Positions 9,599 through 19,033 of a DNA stretch of 64,000 nt are shown piece after piece. The translations under genes and the position numbers were made by a program. The notes under the pieces are model-generated. The model had not been told where the DNA came from. It ran no database searches and saw only the letters and a list, made by a program, of their open reading frames with translations. Within the stretch, counting starts at the first letter, position 1. Each line of letters opens with the position of its first letter. This DNA is from Flavobacterium buctense. GTDB taxonomy: Bacteria > Bacteroidota > Bacteroidia > Flavobacteriales > Flavobacteriaceae. Location: the NCBI RefSeq assembly GCF_014486695.1, contig NZ_JACTAB010000001.1, positions 840,173 to 904,172 on the forward strand, written 5' to 3'.

Positions 9599-9637
9599 AA
9601 AGTCCTTTTGGTAAGCCATCCAAAAGGACTTTTTTTA
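9599..9637 (+). terminator. Attenuator terminator 2 (immediately before metY)
   Basis: A 13-bp perfect stem AAAGTCCTTTTGG / CCAAAAGGACTTT with an 8-base loop is followed by a T run. It lies 49 bases before the metY start. Its 5' arm can pair instead with TTACCAAAAG in leader peptide 2. Confidence 0.9.
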
Positions 9638-9685
9638 TTTCCAAAAATTAATAATCTAAATAGCTAACAATTAAATTTTAAAATC

Positions 9686-10978
9686 ATGAGCACACAAAAA
9701 TTCGCAACAAACGCCTTACACGCAGGACACGACGTTACTAAAAACGCAGGAACCAGAGCCGTTCCGATTTACCAAACGACTTCGTATGTATTCAACAATT
9801 CTGACCACGCAGCCAATCTTTTTGGTCTAGCCGAAGCCGGATTCATTTACACTCGATTAAACAATCCAACCAACGACATTTTGGAACAACGCTTAGCCGC
9901 ACTCGAAGGCGGAATCGGAGCCGTGGTTACCGCTTCTGGAACTGCAGCAATTGCTACGAGTTTATTGGTTTTGCTAAAAGCGGGTGACCACATCGTAGCC
10001 TCCAACAGTCTTTACGGCGGAACTTACAACTTGTTGAGTGTAACCTTACCAAGATTAGGCATCACCACCACTTTCGTAGATCCGTCTAATCCTGAAAACT
10101 TTACCAAAGCCGCCCAAGAAAATACCAGAGCTTTTTTCGCAGAAAGTTTGGGCAACCCTAAACTAGATGTGCTGGATTTGAAAGCAATTTCCAAAGAAGC
10201 CAAAGGGTTTAAAGTGCCTTTCATTGTGGACAACACAGTCGCTACGCCTTATTTGTTAAACCCAATTCAACATGGTGCTGATATTGTCATTCACTCGCTA
10301 ACCAAATACATTACCGGAAACGGAACTTCACTTGGCGGTGTAATCATCGATGCCGGAAACTTTGACTGGAGCAACGGGAAATTCCCTGAATTTACCGAAC
10401 CATCAGCCGGTTACCACGGTTTGAAATACTATGAAGCTTTGGGCGCAGCGTCATTCATCGCCAAAGTAAGAATTGAAGGTTTGCGCGATTTCGGTTCATC
10501 TTTAAGTCCATTTAACGCCTTCCAAACGATTCAAGGGTTGGAAACTTTGGAAATCAGAATTAAAAAACACAGCGAAAATGCTTTGGCCTTAGCCCAATGG
10601 TTGCAAACCCAAGAAGAAGTAGCATGGGTAAATTATCCCGGATTAGAAACTTCTAAATACAAAGCTCTAGCCGATGAATATCTACCGGAAGGCAAAAGTG
10701 GCATCGTAACTTTCGGTCTGAAAGGTGGCTTTGAAGCAGCCAAGAAAGTAGCTGATGAGACTAAATTATTCTCGTTGTTAGCCAACATTGGTGACACTAA
10801 ATCCTTAATCATCCATCCGGCAAGCACGACGCACCAACAATTATCTGACGCCGAACAAGAGTCAACCGGAGTAACCAAAGACTTAATCCGTTTATCCGTT
10901 GGTTTAGAAAATATCGACGACTTGAAAGCCGATTTGAAAGAAGCCTTTGTAAAAATTAAAACCCCACAAACCGTATAA
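9686..10978 (+). CDS. metY: O-acetylhomoserine sulfhydrylase (Cys/Met metabolism PLP enzyme)
   Basis: 430 residues of the Cys/Met metabolism PLP family, fold type I. The PLP lysine is Lys207 in SLTKYITGNGTSLGG. The N-terminal TNALHAGHDVTKNAGTRAVP block and the length (about 430, longer than the about 390 of cystathionine gamma-synthases) fit O-acetylhomoserine aminocarboxypropyltransferase, which makes homocysteine directly from O-acetylhomoserine and sulfide. metX downstream supplies O-acetylhomoserine. Two Met/Cys leader-peptide attenuators precede it. The OsmC-like gene starts 2 bases after its stop. Distinction from cystathionine gamma-synthase rests on length and context. Confidence 0.93.
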   Translation: MSTQKFATNALHAGHDVTKNAGTRAVPIYQTTSYVFNNSDHAANLFGLAEAGFIYTRLNNPTNDILEQRLAALEGGIGAVVTASGTAAIATSLLVLLKAGDHIVASNSLYGGTYNLLSVTLPRLGITTTFVDPSNPENFTKAAQENTRAFFAESLGNPKLDVLDLKAISKEAKGFKVPFIVDNTVATPYLLNPIQHGADIVIHSLTKYITGNGTSLGGVIIDAGNFDWSNGKFPEFTEPSAGYHGLKYYEALGAASFIAKVRIEGLRDFGSSLSPFNAFQTIQGLETLEIRIKKHSENALALAQWLQTQEEVAWVNYPGLETSKYKALADEYLPEGKSGIVTFGLKGGFEAAKKVADETKLFSLLANIGDTKSLIIHPASTTHQQLSDAEQESTGVTKDLIRLSVGLENIDDLKADLKEAFVKIKTPQTV

Positions 10979-10979
10979 C

Positions 10980-11441
10980 ATGAGCACAAAAACCGTAAAC
11001 ATAGTTGGTTATGCCAAAGAAAGCAATCAATTCGTAGTCAAAGCCCAAAACTTCGACATCAGAATTAGTAAAAATGATCAATTTCCTGAACTAGAAGGAC
11101 CAAGTCCGATAGAATACATTTTGGCCGGTTATGCCGGTTGCATCAATGCTGTCGGGAAATTGGTAGCCAAAGAAAAAGGCATCGATTTAAAATCACTTCA
11201 AGTTGAAATCTCGGGAACCTTAAGTTTAGACAAATACCAGGGAAAAATTAGCGATGAAAGAGCCGGATTTAAATCTATTGAAGTTACGGTAAAGCCAACA
11301 ACTGATGCGACTTTGGACCAATTAAAGGATTGGTTAATCACCGTTGAAAACCGTTGCCCGGTTCAGGACAATTTGATCAATCCAACGCCGGTTTCTGTAG
11401 TGTTGGTTAAAGAATATGAAGCTACAGCAACAACGCTTTAA
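10980..11441 (+). CDS. OsmC family protein
   Basis: 153 residues. The GPSPIEYILAGYAGCINAVGK segment (about residues 40-60) carries the first OsmC cysteine, and NRCPVQDNL (about 122-130) the second. OsmC proteins are cytoplasmic thiol peroxidases or related hydroperoxide-handling proteins. It is co-transcribed with metY (1 base between stop and start), a pairing seen in other Bacteroidota from memory; a sulfur-linked role is inferred from the position only. Confidence 0.88.
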   Translation: MSTKTVNIVGYAKESNQFVVKAQNFDIRISKNDQFPELEGPSPIEYILAGYAGCINAVGKLVAKEKGIDLKSLQVEISGTLSLDKYQGKISDERAGFKSIEVTVKPTTDATLDQLKDWLITVENRCPVQDNLINPTPVSVVLVKEYEATATTL

Positions 11442-11529
11442 AAGAAAACCATTGGTTAGGTTTTATTCCGCTGCGCTCCAGATTAATTAATTTTTCTTAA
11501 TCTCAAATGCCTCGGGTTGTTTGTTTGTT

Positions 11530-11566
11530 AAGGCTGTCTTCAAAGTTGAGTTTGAAGGCAGTCTTT
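11530..11566 (+). terminator. Hairpin terminator between the OsmC-like gene and metX
   Basis: A 15-bp stem (11530-11544 / 11551-11565, AAGGCTGTCTTCAAA with TTTGAAGGCAGTCTT, two G-T wobbles) with a GTTGAG loop. The following T run is short, so read-through into metX is possible. The 148-base gap otherwise holds no gene or further motif I can support. Confidence 0.6.
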
Positions 11567-11588
11567 TAAAAAACTTTAAAAAAATAAT

Positions 11589-12590
11589 ATGAAAAAGTTG
11601 GAAAAAATAGTTTTGTTCAATTTTAGTTTGGAAAACGGAAAACAACGCCCTTATCTTCCGTTATTTTATCAAACTTTTGGTCAGCCCATTAGTACCGCGC
11701 CGGTCGTGGTAGTCAATCACGCATTAACAGGCAATTCCAATGTCACCGGAGAAAACGGCTGGTGGAACGATATAATCGGTGAAGAAAAAATCATCGATAC
11801 CAATCATTTCACGGTAATCGCTTTCAACATTCCGGGAAACGGTTACGATGACAACTTCGGTAATTTGATTTCCACTTACAAAGATTTTACCATTCGCGAT
11901 GTCGCCAGAATTTTTTGGGAAGGTTTAGATTTCCTCAAAATCGAACAAGTTTTTGCGGTTATCGGAGGAAGTTTAGGCGGAGCAGTTGCGTGGGAAATGG
12001 CGGTTTTGAAACCGAATGCTGTTCAAAATCTAATTCCAATTGCCACCGATTGGAAAGCCACCGATTGGGTCATCGCCAATGTCCTAATCCAAGACCAAGT
12101 ATTGAATAATTCTGATGATCCAATCGCAGATGCCAGATTGCACGCTATGTTGTTGTATCGAACACCTCAATCGATTAACCAACGTTTTCAAAGAAGCAAA
12201 TTCAATGATTCCTCAGTGTTTCAAATCGAGAATTGGTTGGCCAATCACGGCGTAAAACTCAAAAACCGCTTTCGGTTATCGGCTTACAAATTGATGAACC
12301 ACTTGCTCAAAACCAATGACATTACTCGTGACCGAAATGATTTTTTGGCTCTAGCCAAAGCCATTCAAGGAAACATTCACGTAGTCGCTGTTGATACTGA
12401 TTATTTTTTTATTCCGGATGAAAATCGGGAAACGGTTGAAAACTTAAAACCGATAAAAGAAAATGTCTTCTATCACGAAATAAAATCCATCCACGGACAC
12501 GATGCTTTTTTAATCGAATTCGAACAATTAGCCCAAATTTTATCACCCATTTTTAACAAACAAAAACAACAAACTTATGTCAGCGCTTAG
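11589..12590 (+). CDS. metX: Homoserine O-acetyltransferase-like alpha/beta hydrolase
   Basis: 333 residues. The nucleophile elbow GGSLGG places Ser128; VNHALTGNS (about 42-50) forms the oxyanion region, and HGHDAFLIE near residue 308 supplies the catalytic His. This is the MetX pattern: acetyl transfer from acetyl-CoA to homoserine, the first committed step to methionine. It is slightly shorter than many MetX (about 350-380). The downstream homoserine dehydrogenase overlaps it by 14 bases, so production and acetylation of homoserine are coupled. Acyl specificity (acetyl versus succinyl) is inferred from the MetY context. Confidence 0.9.
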   Translation: MKKLEKIVLFNFSLENGKQRPYLPLFYQTFGQPISTAPVVVVNHALTGNSNVTGENGWWNDIIGEEKIIDTNHFTVIAFNIPGNGYDDNFGNLISTYKDFTIRDVARIFWEGLDFLKIEQVFAVIGGSLGGAVAWEMAVLKPNAVQNLIPIATDWKATDWVIANVLIQDQVLNNSDDPIADARLHAMLLYRTPQSINQRFQRSKFNDSSVFQIENWLANHGVKLKNRFRLSAYKLMNHLLKTNDITRDRNDFLALAKAIQGNIHVVAVDTDYFFIPDENRETVENLKPIKENVFYHEIKSIHGHDAFLIEFEQLAQILSPIFNKQKQQTYVSA

Positions 12591-13677
12591 AATCAATATA
12601 GTCCTTTTCGGTATCGGAAATGTCGGTAGTACTTTAGTCAACCAAGTTATTGAAAGTCAAAAATTCTTCCTTGAGAAGAAGAATATCGATTTGAGATTTC
12701 CCATCATCACCAATTCCACTTTAGCTTTCTTCGAAAAAGACGGTCTCAAAAACCAATGGGAAGCCAATTTCGCCCAATCCGCCATTCCGTTCAGAATCGA
12801 AGACATCATCGAATATGTTCAAGAACAACAATTGGAAAACCTGATTGCTGTGGATGCCACTGCCAGTCAGGACATCATCAAAAATTATATTCCGCTTATC
12901 CAAAACGGTTTCAATATCGTCGCCGCCAATAAAAAAGCGAATACATTGCACTTCGACTTCTACAAAGAACTGAGAAGAAACCTCAAGAAACACGACAAAA
13001 CATTTCTTTACGAAACCAATGTCGGAGCCGGTTTACCGGTCGTTCAAACAATAAACGACTTGCACTTTTCGGGCGAAGAAATCACTAAAATCCGTGGCGT
13101 ATTCTCGGGTTCGCTGAGTTATATCTTTAATAGATTTTCTTCCGAAGACTTACCGTTTTCCAAAATCTTACTCGATGCGGAGAAAAACGGCTATACCGAA
13201 CCCGATTCCCGTGATGATTTATCCGGACACGACGTCGCCAGAAAACTATTGATTCTCGCCCGAGAAATCGAACAGGAATTTGAATTCACCGATATCAAAA
13301 TAGAATCCCTTTTGCTTCCAAACCTAAATGAAAAAAGCGCCAAATCGGAATATGCAGTCAACAAGCAATTGTTTGACAAACCGTTCCAAATTGCCAAAAT
13401 TACCCAAGCCGATAACCATGTCTTGCGCTATGTGGGCGAATTAGATGTCAAGACCAAGCAACTAGAAGTAAAACTGATTTCAGTTCCGAAGACTTCAGCG
13501 CTTGGCCAACTCAAAGGCGCCGACAATCTTATTGAAATTTACACCAAATCCTATGGCGAAATCCCAATCGTCATTCAAGGCGCCGGAGCCGGAAAACAGG
13601 TTACGGCTCGTGGCGTTTTGACTGATATTCTCAAAGTCGCCGAGAAAATCAAAATCAAAGAAGCGATTTGGTTATAA
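12577..13677 (+). CDS. Homoserine dehydrogenase (ThrA C-terminal-like)
   Basis: 366 residues. The Rossmann motif VLFGIGNVGSTL is at 9-20, NKKAN about 115-119, and the SGSLSYIFNRF and SRDDLSGHDVARKLLILARE blocks are the catalytic-domain signatures of homoserine dehydrogenases (aspartate semialdehyde to homoserine). It has no aspartate-kinase domain, unlike ThrA, and no obvious ACT domain. It overlaps metX by 14 bases, so it feeds methionine synthesis specifically. Normal length for the single-domain enzyme. Confidence 0.9.
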   Translation: MSALRINIVLFGIGNVGSTLVNQVIESQKFFLEKKNIDLRFPIITNSTLAFFEKDGLKNQWEANFAQSAIPFRIEDIIEYVQEQQLENLIAVDATASQDIIKNYIPLIQNGFNIVAANKKANTLHFDFYKELRRNLKKHDKTFLYETNVGAGLPVVQTINDLHFSGEEITKIRGVFSGSLSYIFNRFSSEDLPFSKILLDAEKNGYTEPDSRDDLSGHDVARKLLILAREIEQEFEFTDIKIESLLLPNLNEKSAKSEYAVNKQLFDKPFQIAKITQADNHVLRYVGELDVKTKQLEVKLISVPKTSALGQLKGADNLIEIYTKSYGEIPIVIQGAGAGKQVTARGVLTDILKVAEKIKIKEAIWL

Positions 13678-13712
13678 ACCGATTCAAATATAACTAGCCA
13701 ACCATTCACCCC

Positions 13713-13750
13713 AAAAACCTACAGCGCGAAAACGTTGTAGGTTTTTATTT
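13713..13750 (+). terminator. Terminator after the homoserine dehydrogenase gene
   Basis: The stem AAACCTACAGCG / CGTTGTAGGTTT (one G-T wobble) with a short CGAAAA loop is followed by TTTATTTTT. Confidence 0.85.
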
Positions 13751-13761
13751 TTCCAAAACCC

Positions 13762-13792
13762 TTGCAAATGTGAATTCTGTGTCATTACTTTG
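13762..13792 (+). promoter_or_regulatory. Promoter of the metH-metF unit
   Basis: TTG (13762-13764), a 20-base spacer and TTACTTTG (13785-13792) fit the Bacteroidota -33/-7 pattern with one mismatch in the -7 box. Transcription would start just ahead of the SAM-I riboswitch. Confidence 0.6.
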
Positions 13793-13815
13793 CAGCGTTC
13801 ATAAACTTATTGTTC

Positions 13816-13916
13816 GTTATCACGAAAGCTGGAGGGAATAGACCCGTTGAAAGCTTAGCAACCCTTTGCCAAAAGAAGGTGCTACATTCTATCTCGATTT
13901 ATCGAGAGCAGATAAC
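13816..13916 (+). promoter_or_regulatory. SAM-I (S-box) riboswitch upstream of metH
   Basis: P1 is GTTATC (13816-13821) with GATAAC (13911-13916). Between them are the conserved S-box landmarks in order: GCTGGAGGGAATAGACCCG (kink-turn and P2), TTGAAAGCTTAGCAACC, AAGGTGCTACATTC, and a P4 hairpin TCTCGAT/ATCGAGA. The element binds SAM and normally lowers expression of methionine genes when SAM is abundant. No obvious intrinsic terminator follows, so the expression platform may act through the downstream leader or translation. Small ORFs through it are not genes. Confidence 0.93.
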
Positions 13917-13961
13917 CCCGAGAATTCTTCTCACTTTCACGATAACATACTATAATTTTTT

Positions 13962-14044
13962 AGGAGCGAATGGCTTGCGCATTTTTGCAGTCCATATTCC
14001 CGCTTTCCGTCTCGTTCCAAAAAACGAGACTGCAATCGGGGCTA
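13962..14044 (+). repeat. Dispersed stem-loop repeat, copy B (in the metH leader)
   Basis: Begins AGGAGCGAATGGCTTGCGC, contains CCCGCTTTCC and ends CAATCGGGGCTA. The central stem is GTCTCGT / ACGAGAC. It lies between the SAM-I riboswitch and the metH start in sense orientation. Its TCGGGG (14036-14041) is complementary to CCCCGA just after the riboswitch P1 (13916-13921). Confidence 0.85.
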
Positions 14045-14074
14045 ATTAGTAAATCATAGTACAAATTAAACTCT

Positions 14075-14104
14075 GCAACTTTGCAACTTTGCGACTTTGC
14101 AACT
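14075..14104 (+). repeat. 8-bp tandem array before metH
   Basis: Three and three-quarter units: GCAACTTT, GCAACTTT, GCGACTTT, GCAACT. It ends 10 bases before the metH start codon. Confidence 0.75.
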
Positions 14105-14114
14105 CGAAAAAGAC

Positions 14115-15101
14115 ATGTCAAAAATTCAAGACGCCATCAAAGAAAGAATTCTCGTTCTCGACGGTGCGATGGGAACCATGCTGCAGCGCAACAACTTCTC
14201 CGAAGAAGACTTCCGAGGCGAGCGTTTCAAAGATTTTCCACATCCGCTAAAAGGCAACAACGATTTGCTTTCCATCACCCAACCCGAAGCGGTAAAACAA
14301 GTTCATCGCTTGTATTTTCAAGCCGGAGCAGATATTGTTGAAACGAATACATTCTCAGGAACCACCATCGGGATGGCCGATTACCACTTAGAAGATTTGG
14401 TTTACGAACTCAACTACCAATCCGCCAAAATAGCCAGAGAAGTCGCCGACGAATTCACCGACAGACCGCGTTTCGTAGCCGGTTCCATCGGACCAACGAA
14501 CAGAACAGCAAGTATGTCACCGGACGTAAATGATCCTGGATTTAGAGCCGTAACTTTTGACGATTTACGCATCGCCTACAAACAACAAGTAGAAGCTTTG
14601 ATTGATGGTGGTTGCGATGTTTTATTGGTAGAAACTATTTTTGATACACTTAACGCCAAAGCCGCTTTATTCGCCATAGAAGAAGTAAAAGAAGAACGCA
14701 ATCTCGATATACCCGTAATGGTGTCAGGAACAATAACCGATGCGTCAGGAAGAACTTTATCAGGTCAAACGGTAGAAGCGTTTTTAATTTCAATTCAGCA
14801 TATCGATTTGTTGAGTGTTGGATTTAATTGTGCACTCGGAGCCGACCAATTGAAACCTTATTTAAAAAGATTAGCCCACAACACCACTTTAAATATTTCA
14901 GCACATCCAAACGCCGGTTTACCCAACGCTTTTGGGCAATACGACCAAACACCGGAGGAAATGCAAGCACTTATTAAAGAATATTTACAAGACAATTTAG
15001 TCAACATCATTGGCGGTTGTTGCGGTACGACTCCGGAACATATTAAGGCTATTGCTGATGTAGCCAAAGATTTCCAACCACGTTCATTAGAATTAACATA
15101 A
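14115..15101 (+). CDS. metH: Methionine synthase, homocysteine-binding subunit (split MetH, N-terminal part)
   Basis: 328 residues from ATG 14115 ([17 protein letters not shown]); an upstream in-frame TTG is less likely because it falls in the tandem repeat. This is the homocysteine S-methyltransferase domain: [10 protein letters not shown] at the start, GFNCALGAD with the first zinc Cys, and [10 protein letters not shown] with the other two. It binds homocysteine-zinc and needs the cobalamin part encoded by the next gene. The split into two polypeptides recurs in Bacteroidota (from memory), and both halves are complete, so I do not read it as a frameshift. Controlled by the SAM-I riboswitch. 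Confidence 0.93.
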   Translation: MSKIQDAIKERILVLDGAMGTMLQRNNFSEEDFRGERFKDFPHPLKGNNDLLSITQPEAVKQVHRLYFQAGADIVETNTFSGTTIGMADYHLEDLVYELNYQSAKIAREVADEFTDRPRFVAGSIGPTNRTASMSPDVNDPGFRAVTFDDLRIAYKQQVEALIDGGCDVLLVETIFDTLNAKAALFAIEEVKEERNLDIPVMVSGTITDASGRTLSGQTVEAFLISIQHIDLLSVGFNCALGADQLKPYLKRLAHNTTLNISAHPNAGLPNAFGQYDQTPEEMQALIKEYLQDNLVNIIGGCCGTTPEHIKAIADVAKDFQPRSLELT

Positions 15102-15139
15102 AAAATTATTTGTGCATTCGTGGCAAAAACAAAACAATA

Positions 15140-17812
15140 ATGTCAGAAACAAAATATTTAAAATTATCCGGATTAGAACCGCTAATCGTTACGCCAGAAA
15201 GTAATTTCATCAACGTAGGCGAACGAACCAACGTAACCGGTTCGCGTAAATTCCTCCGTTTAATCAAAGAAGAGAATTACAACGAAGCCCTAACCGTAGC
15301 GAGAGACCAAGTAGAAGGAGGAGCGCAAATCATCGACGTCAATATGGACGAAGGAATGTTGGATGGTGTTTACGCCATGACCAAATTCCTAAACCTAATC
15401 GCCGCCGAACCCGATATCGCTCGTGTACCGGTCATGATTGACAGCTCCAAATGGGAAATCATCGAAGCCGGTTTGAAAGTCGTGCAAGGTAAAGGTGTAG
15501 TGAATTCTATCTCACTTAAAGAAGGAAAAGAAGCGTTCATTCATCACGCCAAATTGATTAAAAGATACGGCGCAGCAGTAATCGTAATGGCTTTCGACGA
15601 AGAAGGTCAAGCCGATAACTACGACAGAAGAATTGAAATCTGTAAACGTTCGTATGATATTTTAGTGAATGAAGTCCATTTTCCTGCAGAAGACATCATC
15701 TTCGACCCGAATATTTTCCCTGTCGCCACCGGAATGGAAGAACACAAACTAAACGCATTAGACTTTTTCAGAGCGACCAAATGGATTCGTGAAAACTTGC
15801 CTTATGCCGGAGTTTCAGGTGGTGTGAGTAACGTTTCGTTTTCGTTTCGTGGGAATGACAAAGTGCGCGAAGCAATGCATTCGGCTTTTCTTTATCATGC
15901 CATTAAAAACGGCATGACGATGGGCATCGTAAATCCGGAAATGCTCGAGATTTATGATGAAATCGATCCAATTTTATTGGAACATGTAGAAGATGTTTTA
16001 TTGAACAGAAGAGAAGATGCTACCGAAAGATTATTGGATTTGGCTGAAAGTTTCAAAGGCGATTTCAAAACCAATGAAAAGGCGATTCAAGAATGGAGAA
16101 ACGGTTCAGTGCAAGACCGATTAACCCATTCGTTAGTCAAAGGAATTGACGAATTTATAGAGATTGATGTCGAAGAAGCACGACAATTAGCCGAAAAACC
16201 CATCGAAGTCATTGAAGTCAATTTGATGGCCGGAATGAATGTCGTAGGTGATTTATTCGGAAGCGGAAAAATGTTCTTGCCACAAGTAGTCAAATCGGCA
16301 CGAGTGATGAAAAAAGCCGTGGCCTATTTACTACCTTATATAGAAGCTTCGAAAGACGGAAAATCTTCCTCAGCCGGAAAAGTGTTGATGGCAACGGTAA
16401 AAGGTGATGTACACGACATTGGTAAAAATATAGTAGCGGTAGTTCTAGGTTGCAACAACTTCGAAATTATCGATTTAGGCGTAATGGTACCGCCGGAAAA
16501 AATCATTGAAGCTGCAGTTCGTGAAAACGTAGACATCATTGGTTTAAGCGGATTGATTACGCCGTCATTAGACGAAATGGTGTATTTGGCCAAAGAAATG
16601 GACAAACTCAACATCAAAATTCCGGTAATGATTGGCGGTGCAACGACTTCGAGAGCGCATACGGCTGTAAAAATTGCCCCGGAATATAAAGAAACTGTCG
16701 TTCACGTAAACGATGCGTCGCGTGCGGTAACGGTTGCAAGTAACTTGCTTCAAGCGGAAACCAAAGTAGAATACGCCAAAACCGTTCGGGCAGAATATGA
16801 CAAACTCCGTGAAGGTTATTTAAATAGAAGCCGAGACAAAAATTACCATTCGATTGAAGATGCGCGTAAAAACAAATTACAATTGGATTGGAACAATTTC
16901 ACACCTGTAAAACCGAATTTTATCGGCACCAAAACCGTTACAGTGGAATTATCGGAACTGGTTGATTTTATTGACTGGACGCCGTTTTTCAGTTCGTGGG
17001 AATTGTTCGGGAAATATCCGGCGATTTTGACCGATGTGGTTGTAGGTGAACAAGCAACTTCGTTATTCGCAGACGCGCAAAATATGCTAAACCAAATCGT
17101 TTCCGAAAAGTGGTTAGTCGCTAAGGGAATTCTCGGGATTTATCCGGCAAACCAAGTCAATGATGACGATATTCAGGTTTCCGATGAAAGCGGAAAAGAC
17201 TTGGTGAAGTTCCTAACTTTAAGACAACAATCGCAAAAAACTGCAGGCGCACCTAACATCGCATTAGCCGATTTCGTAGCGCCAAAAGACAACGGAAAAC
17301 AAGATTATATTGGTTGTTTTTGTGTAACTACCGGATTTGGGGTCGATGAAAAAGCAACCGAATTCGAAAAACAATTAGACGATTACAACTCGATTTTAGT
17401 GAAAGCACTTGGTGACCGATTGGCCGAAGCTTTCGCAGAATATTTACACTTAAAAGTGCGTAAAGAAATTTGGGGCTACGCTTCCGATGAATCTTTATCA
17501 AACCAAGATTTGATTGACGAGGAATATAAAGGGATTCGTCCAGCGCCGGGTTATCCTGCGTGTCCTGATCATTTGGAAAAACCAACGATTTGGAAACTTT
17601 TAAATGTCGAACAAGAAATAGGCGTCAAACTGACTGAAAGCATGGCGATGTGGCCGGCTTCTTCGGTGTCGGGCTATTATTTTGCCAATCCGGAAAGTAA
17701 GTATTTCGGACTCGGAAAAATCAAAGAAGACCAAGTAATTGATTACGCCAAAAGAAGAGGAATTTCAACAGAACAAGCCACTAAGTGGTTAAGTCCAAAT
17801 ATAGCAGATTAA
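15140..17812 (+). CDS. metH: Methionine synthase, methyl-THF, cobalamin and activation domains (split MetH, C-terminal part)
   Basis: 890 residues from ATG 15140 ([15 protein letters not shown]). In order: pterin-binding domain with [12 protein letters not shown] (about 27-38), cap and cobalamin-binding domain with DVHDIGKN (about 426-433, the DxHxxG base-off ligand), and the SAM-dependent reactivation domain with [12 protein letters not shown] near residue 804. It moves the methyl group of 5-methyl-THF via B12 to homocysteine held by the preceding subunit. Length equals full MetH minus its first domain. The gap to metH-N is 38 bases. Confidence 0.95.
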   Translation: MSETKYLKLSGLEPLIVTPESNFINVGERTNVTGSRKFLRLIKEENYNEALTVARDQVEGGAQIIDVNMDEGMLDGVYAMTKFLNLIAAEPDIARVPVMIDSSKWEIIEAGLKVVQGKGVVNSISLKEGKEAFIHHAKLIKRYGAAVIVMAFDEEGQADNYDRRIEICKRSYDILVNEVHFPAEDIIFDPNIFPVATGMEEHKLNALDFFRATKWIRENLPYAGVSGGVSNVSFSFRGNDKVREAMHSAFLYHAIKNGMTMGIVNPEMLEIYDEIDPILLEHVEDVLLNRREDATERLLDLAESFKGDFKTNEKAIQEWRNGSVQDRLTHSLVKGIDEFIEIDVEEARQLAEKPIEVIEVNLMAGMNVVGDLFGSGKMFLPQVVKSARVMKKAVAYLLPYIEASKDGKSSSAGKVLMATVKGDVHDIGKNIVAVVLGCNNFEIIDLGVMVPPEKIIEAAVRENVDIIGLSGLITPSLDEMVYLAKEMDKLNIKIPVMIGGATTSRAHTAVKIAPEYKETVVHVNDASRAVTVASNLLQAETKVEYAKTVRAEYDKLREGYLNRSRDKNYHSIEDARKNKLQLDWNNFTPVKPNFIGTKTVTVELSELVDFIDWTPFFSSWELFGKYPAILTDVVVGEQATSLFADAQNMLNQIVSEKWLVAKGILGIYPANQVNDDDIQVSDESGKDLVKFLTLRQQSQKTAGAPNIALADFVAPKDNGKQDYIGCFCVTTGFGVDEKATEFEKQLDDYNSILVKALGDRLAEAFAEYLHLKVRKEIWGYASDESLSNQDLIDEEYKGIRPAPGYPACPDHLEKPTIWKLLNVEQEIGVKLTESMAMWPASSVSGYYFANPESKYFGLGKIKEDQVIDYAKRRGISTEQATKWLSPNIAD

Positions 17813-17821
17813 TTTAGTCGT

Positions 17822-17888
17822 AAAGTCAAAAGTCATAAAGTCTGTAATGGACTTTCGACATTAAGACATTAAAATATTAAGACATAAA
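17822..17888 (+). repeat. 7/8-bp tandem array between metH and metF
   Basis: Units AAAGTCA, AAAGTCA, TAAAGTC (17822-17842), then GACATTAA, GACATTAA, AATATTAA, GACATAAA (17857-17888) with strict period 8, ending 3 bases before the metF start. Confidence 0.75.
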
Positions 17889-17891
17889 AAA

Positions 17892-18848
17892 ATGAAAGTA
17901 ACCCAACATATCGAAAACGCCAACGGGAAACCGTTATTCTCTTTCGAGATTTTACCGCCATTGAAAGGGCAAAATATCCAATCGATTTTTGACAGTATTG
18001 ATCCATTGATGGAATTCAATCCGCCGTTTATTGATGTGACGTATCACCGTGAGGAATACGAATACAAAGAATTGCCAAGCGGTTTGTTGCAAAAGAAAGT
18101 AGTGAAAAAACGTCCGGGAACGGTTGGGATTTGTGCCGGTATTCAGAACAAATACAATGTCGATGCTATTCCACACATATTATGTGGCGGATTTACCAAA
18201 GAAGACACCGAGAACTTGTTGATTGACTTAGATTTCTTGGGCATTGATAATGTTGTAGCCCTTCGCGGCGATGCTTTGAAAACCGAAACCTATTTTCATC
18301 CGGAGAAAGATGGAAATATGTATGCTACCGAATTGGTTACCCAAATCAGCAATTTGAACAACGGAATTTATTTGGATGAAGATTTGAGAAATTCGGCGCA
18401 GACTAATTTCTGCATTGGTGTTGCCGGTTATCCTGAGAAACACATGGAAGCGCCGAGTTTGGACAGCGATATTCATTTCTTAAAACAAAAAATCAAAAAC
18501 GGCGCTGAATATATCATCACGCAAATGTTTTTTGACAATAAAAAATTCTTTGATTTTGTGGATAAATGTCGCGCTGCCGGAATCACGGTTCCGATTATAC
18601 CGGGTTTGAAACCGATTGCGACTAAGAAGCAATTGAATTTGATTCCGCACCGATTTAGTTTAGAATTGCCCGATGATTTAATCATGGCGGTTGTAAAAGC
18701 CAAAGACAACGATGACGTAAAGCAAATTGGAATCGAATGGTGCATAGCACAAAGTAAGGAACTGGTTGCGGCCGGAATTCCGGTGTTGCATTATTATTCA
18801 ATGGGGAAAGCAGAAAATATTAAGGCGATTGCGAAAGAAGTTTTTTAA
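17892..18848 (+). CDS. metF: Methylenetetrahydrofolate reductase
   Basis: 318 residues, the usual length of bacterial MetF, an FAD enzyme that makes 5-methyl-THF. Motifs: FSFEILPPLKG at the N-terminus (catalytic Glu of the FEFFPP-like block), FIDVTYHR (about 38-45), NVVALRGDA (about 118-126, substrate Asp) and a TQMFFDNKKFFDFVD segment. It provides the methyl donor for the split MetH encoded just upstream and is likely in the same riboswitch-controlled unit. Confidence 0.95.
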   Translation: MKVTQHIENANGKPLFSFEILPPLKGQNIQSIFDSIDPLMEFNPPFIDVTYHREEYEYKELPSGLLQKKVVKKRPGTVGICAGIQNKYNVDAIPHILCGGFTKEDTENLLIDLDFLGIDNVVALRGDALKTETYFHPEKDGNMYATELVTQISNLNNGIYLDEDLRNSAQTNFCIGVAGYPEKHMEAPSLDSDIHFLKQKIKNGAEYIITQMFFDNKKFFDFVDKCRAAGITVPIIPGLKPIATKKQLNLIPHRFSLELPDDLIMAVVKAKDNDDVKQIGIEWCIAQSKELVAAGIPVLHYYSMGKAENIKAIAKEVF

Positions 18849-18876
18849 ACAGATTTCGCAAAAGACAAATCCTAAC

Positions 18877-18954
18877 TAGCCCCGATTGACAGTGTTACCG
18901 TGTAACACCAAAAGCGGGAACAAGGCCAACAAAAATGCCCTAACTTTTCGCTCC
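18877..18954 (-). repeat. Dispersed stem-loop repeat, copy C
   Basis: On the minus strand it starts GGAGCGAAAAGTTAGGGC, has TTCCCGCTTTTGG and ends CAATCGGGGCTA. Central stem: GTGTTAC / GTAACAC. It follows metF directly. Confidence 0.85.
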
Positions 18955-18980
18955 AGATTTCTCCTTCGTCGAAATGACAA
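18955..18980. repeat. TCATTTCGACGAAGGAGAAAT-type intergenic repeat
   Basis: Read on the minus strand the element is TTGTCATTTCGACGAAGGAG continuing into AAATCT. I recognise this as a short sequence common in intergenic DNA of flavobacteria (from memory). It abuts repeat copy C without a gap. Confidence 0.5.
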
Positions 18981-19033
18981 TTAGGTATTCTATTAATTAT
19001 ATTCTACTATATTTGTGCGTTTTAAATTTTAGG

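Noticed and set aside
11456..11490. Seventh copy of the dispersed repeat
   Set aside because: Only CGCTCC and a CCGCTG-like word match; the ATCGGGGCTA end and central stem are absent.
11507..11569. 20-codon ORF before metX as another leader peptide
   Set aside because: It has no Met after the start and one Cys, runs into the hairpin itself, and no antiterminator partner was found.
13810..14049. 79-codon ORF over the metH leader
   Set aside because: It runs through the SAM-I aptamer and repeat copy B; both are RNA or repeat features, and the peptide has no family resemblance.
14115..17812. metH broken by a frameshift
   Set aside because: Both parts are complete domains with separate starts 38 bases apart; the split form is recurrent in Bacteroidota as far as I recall.
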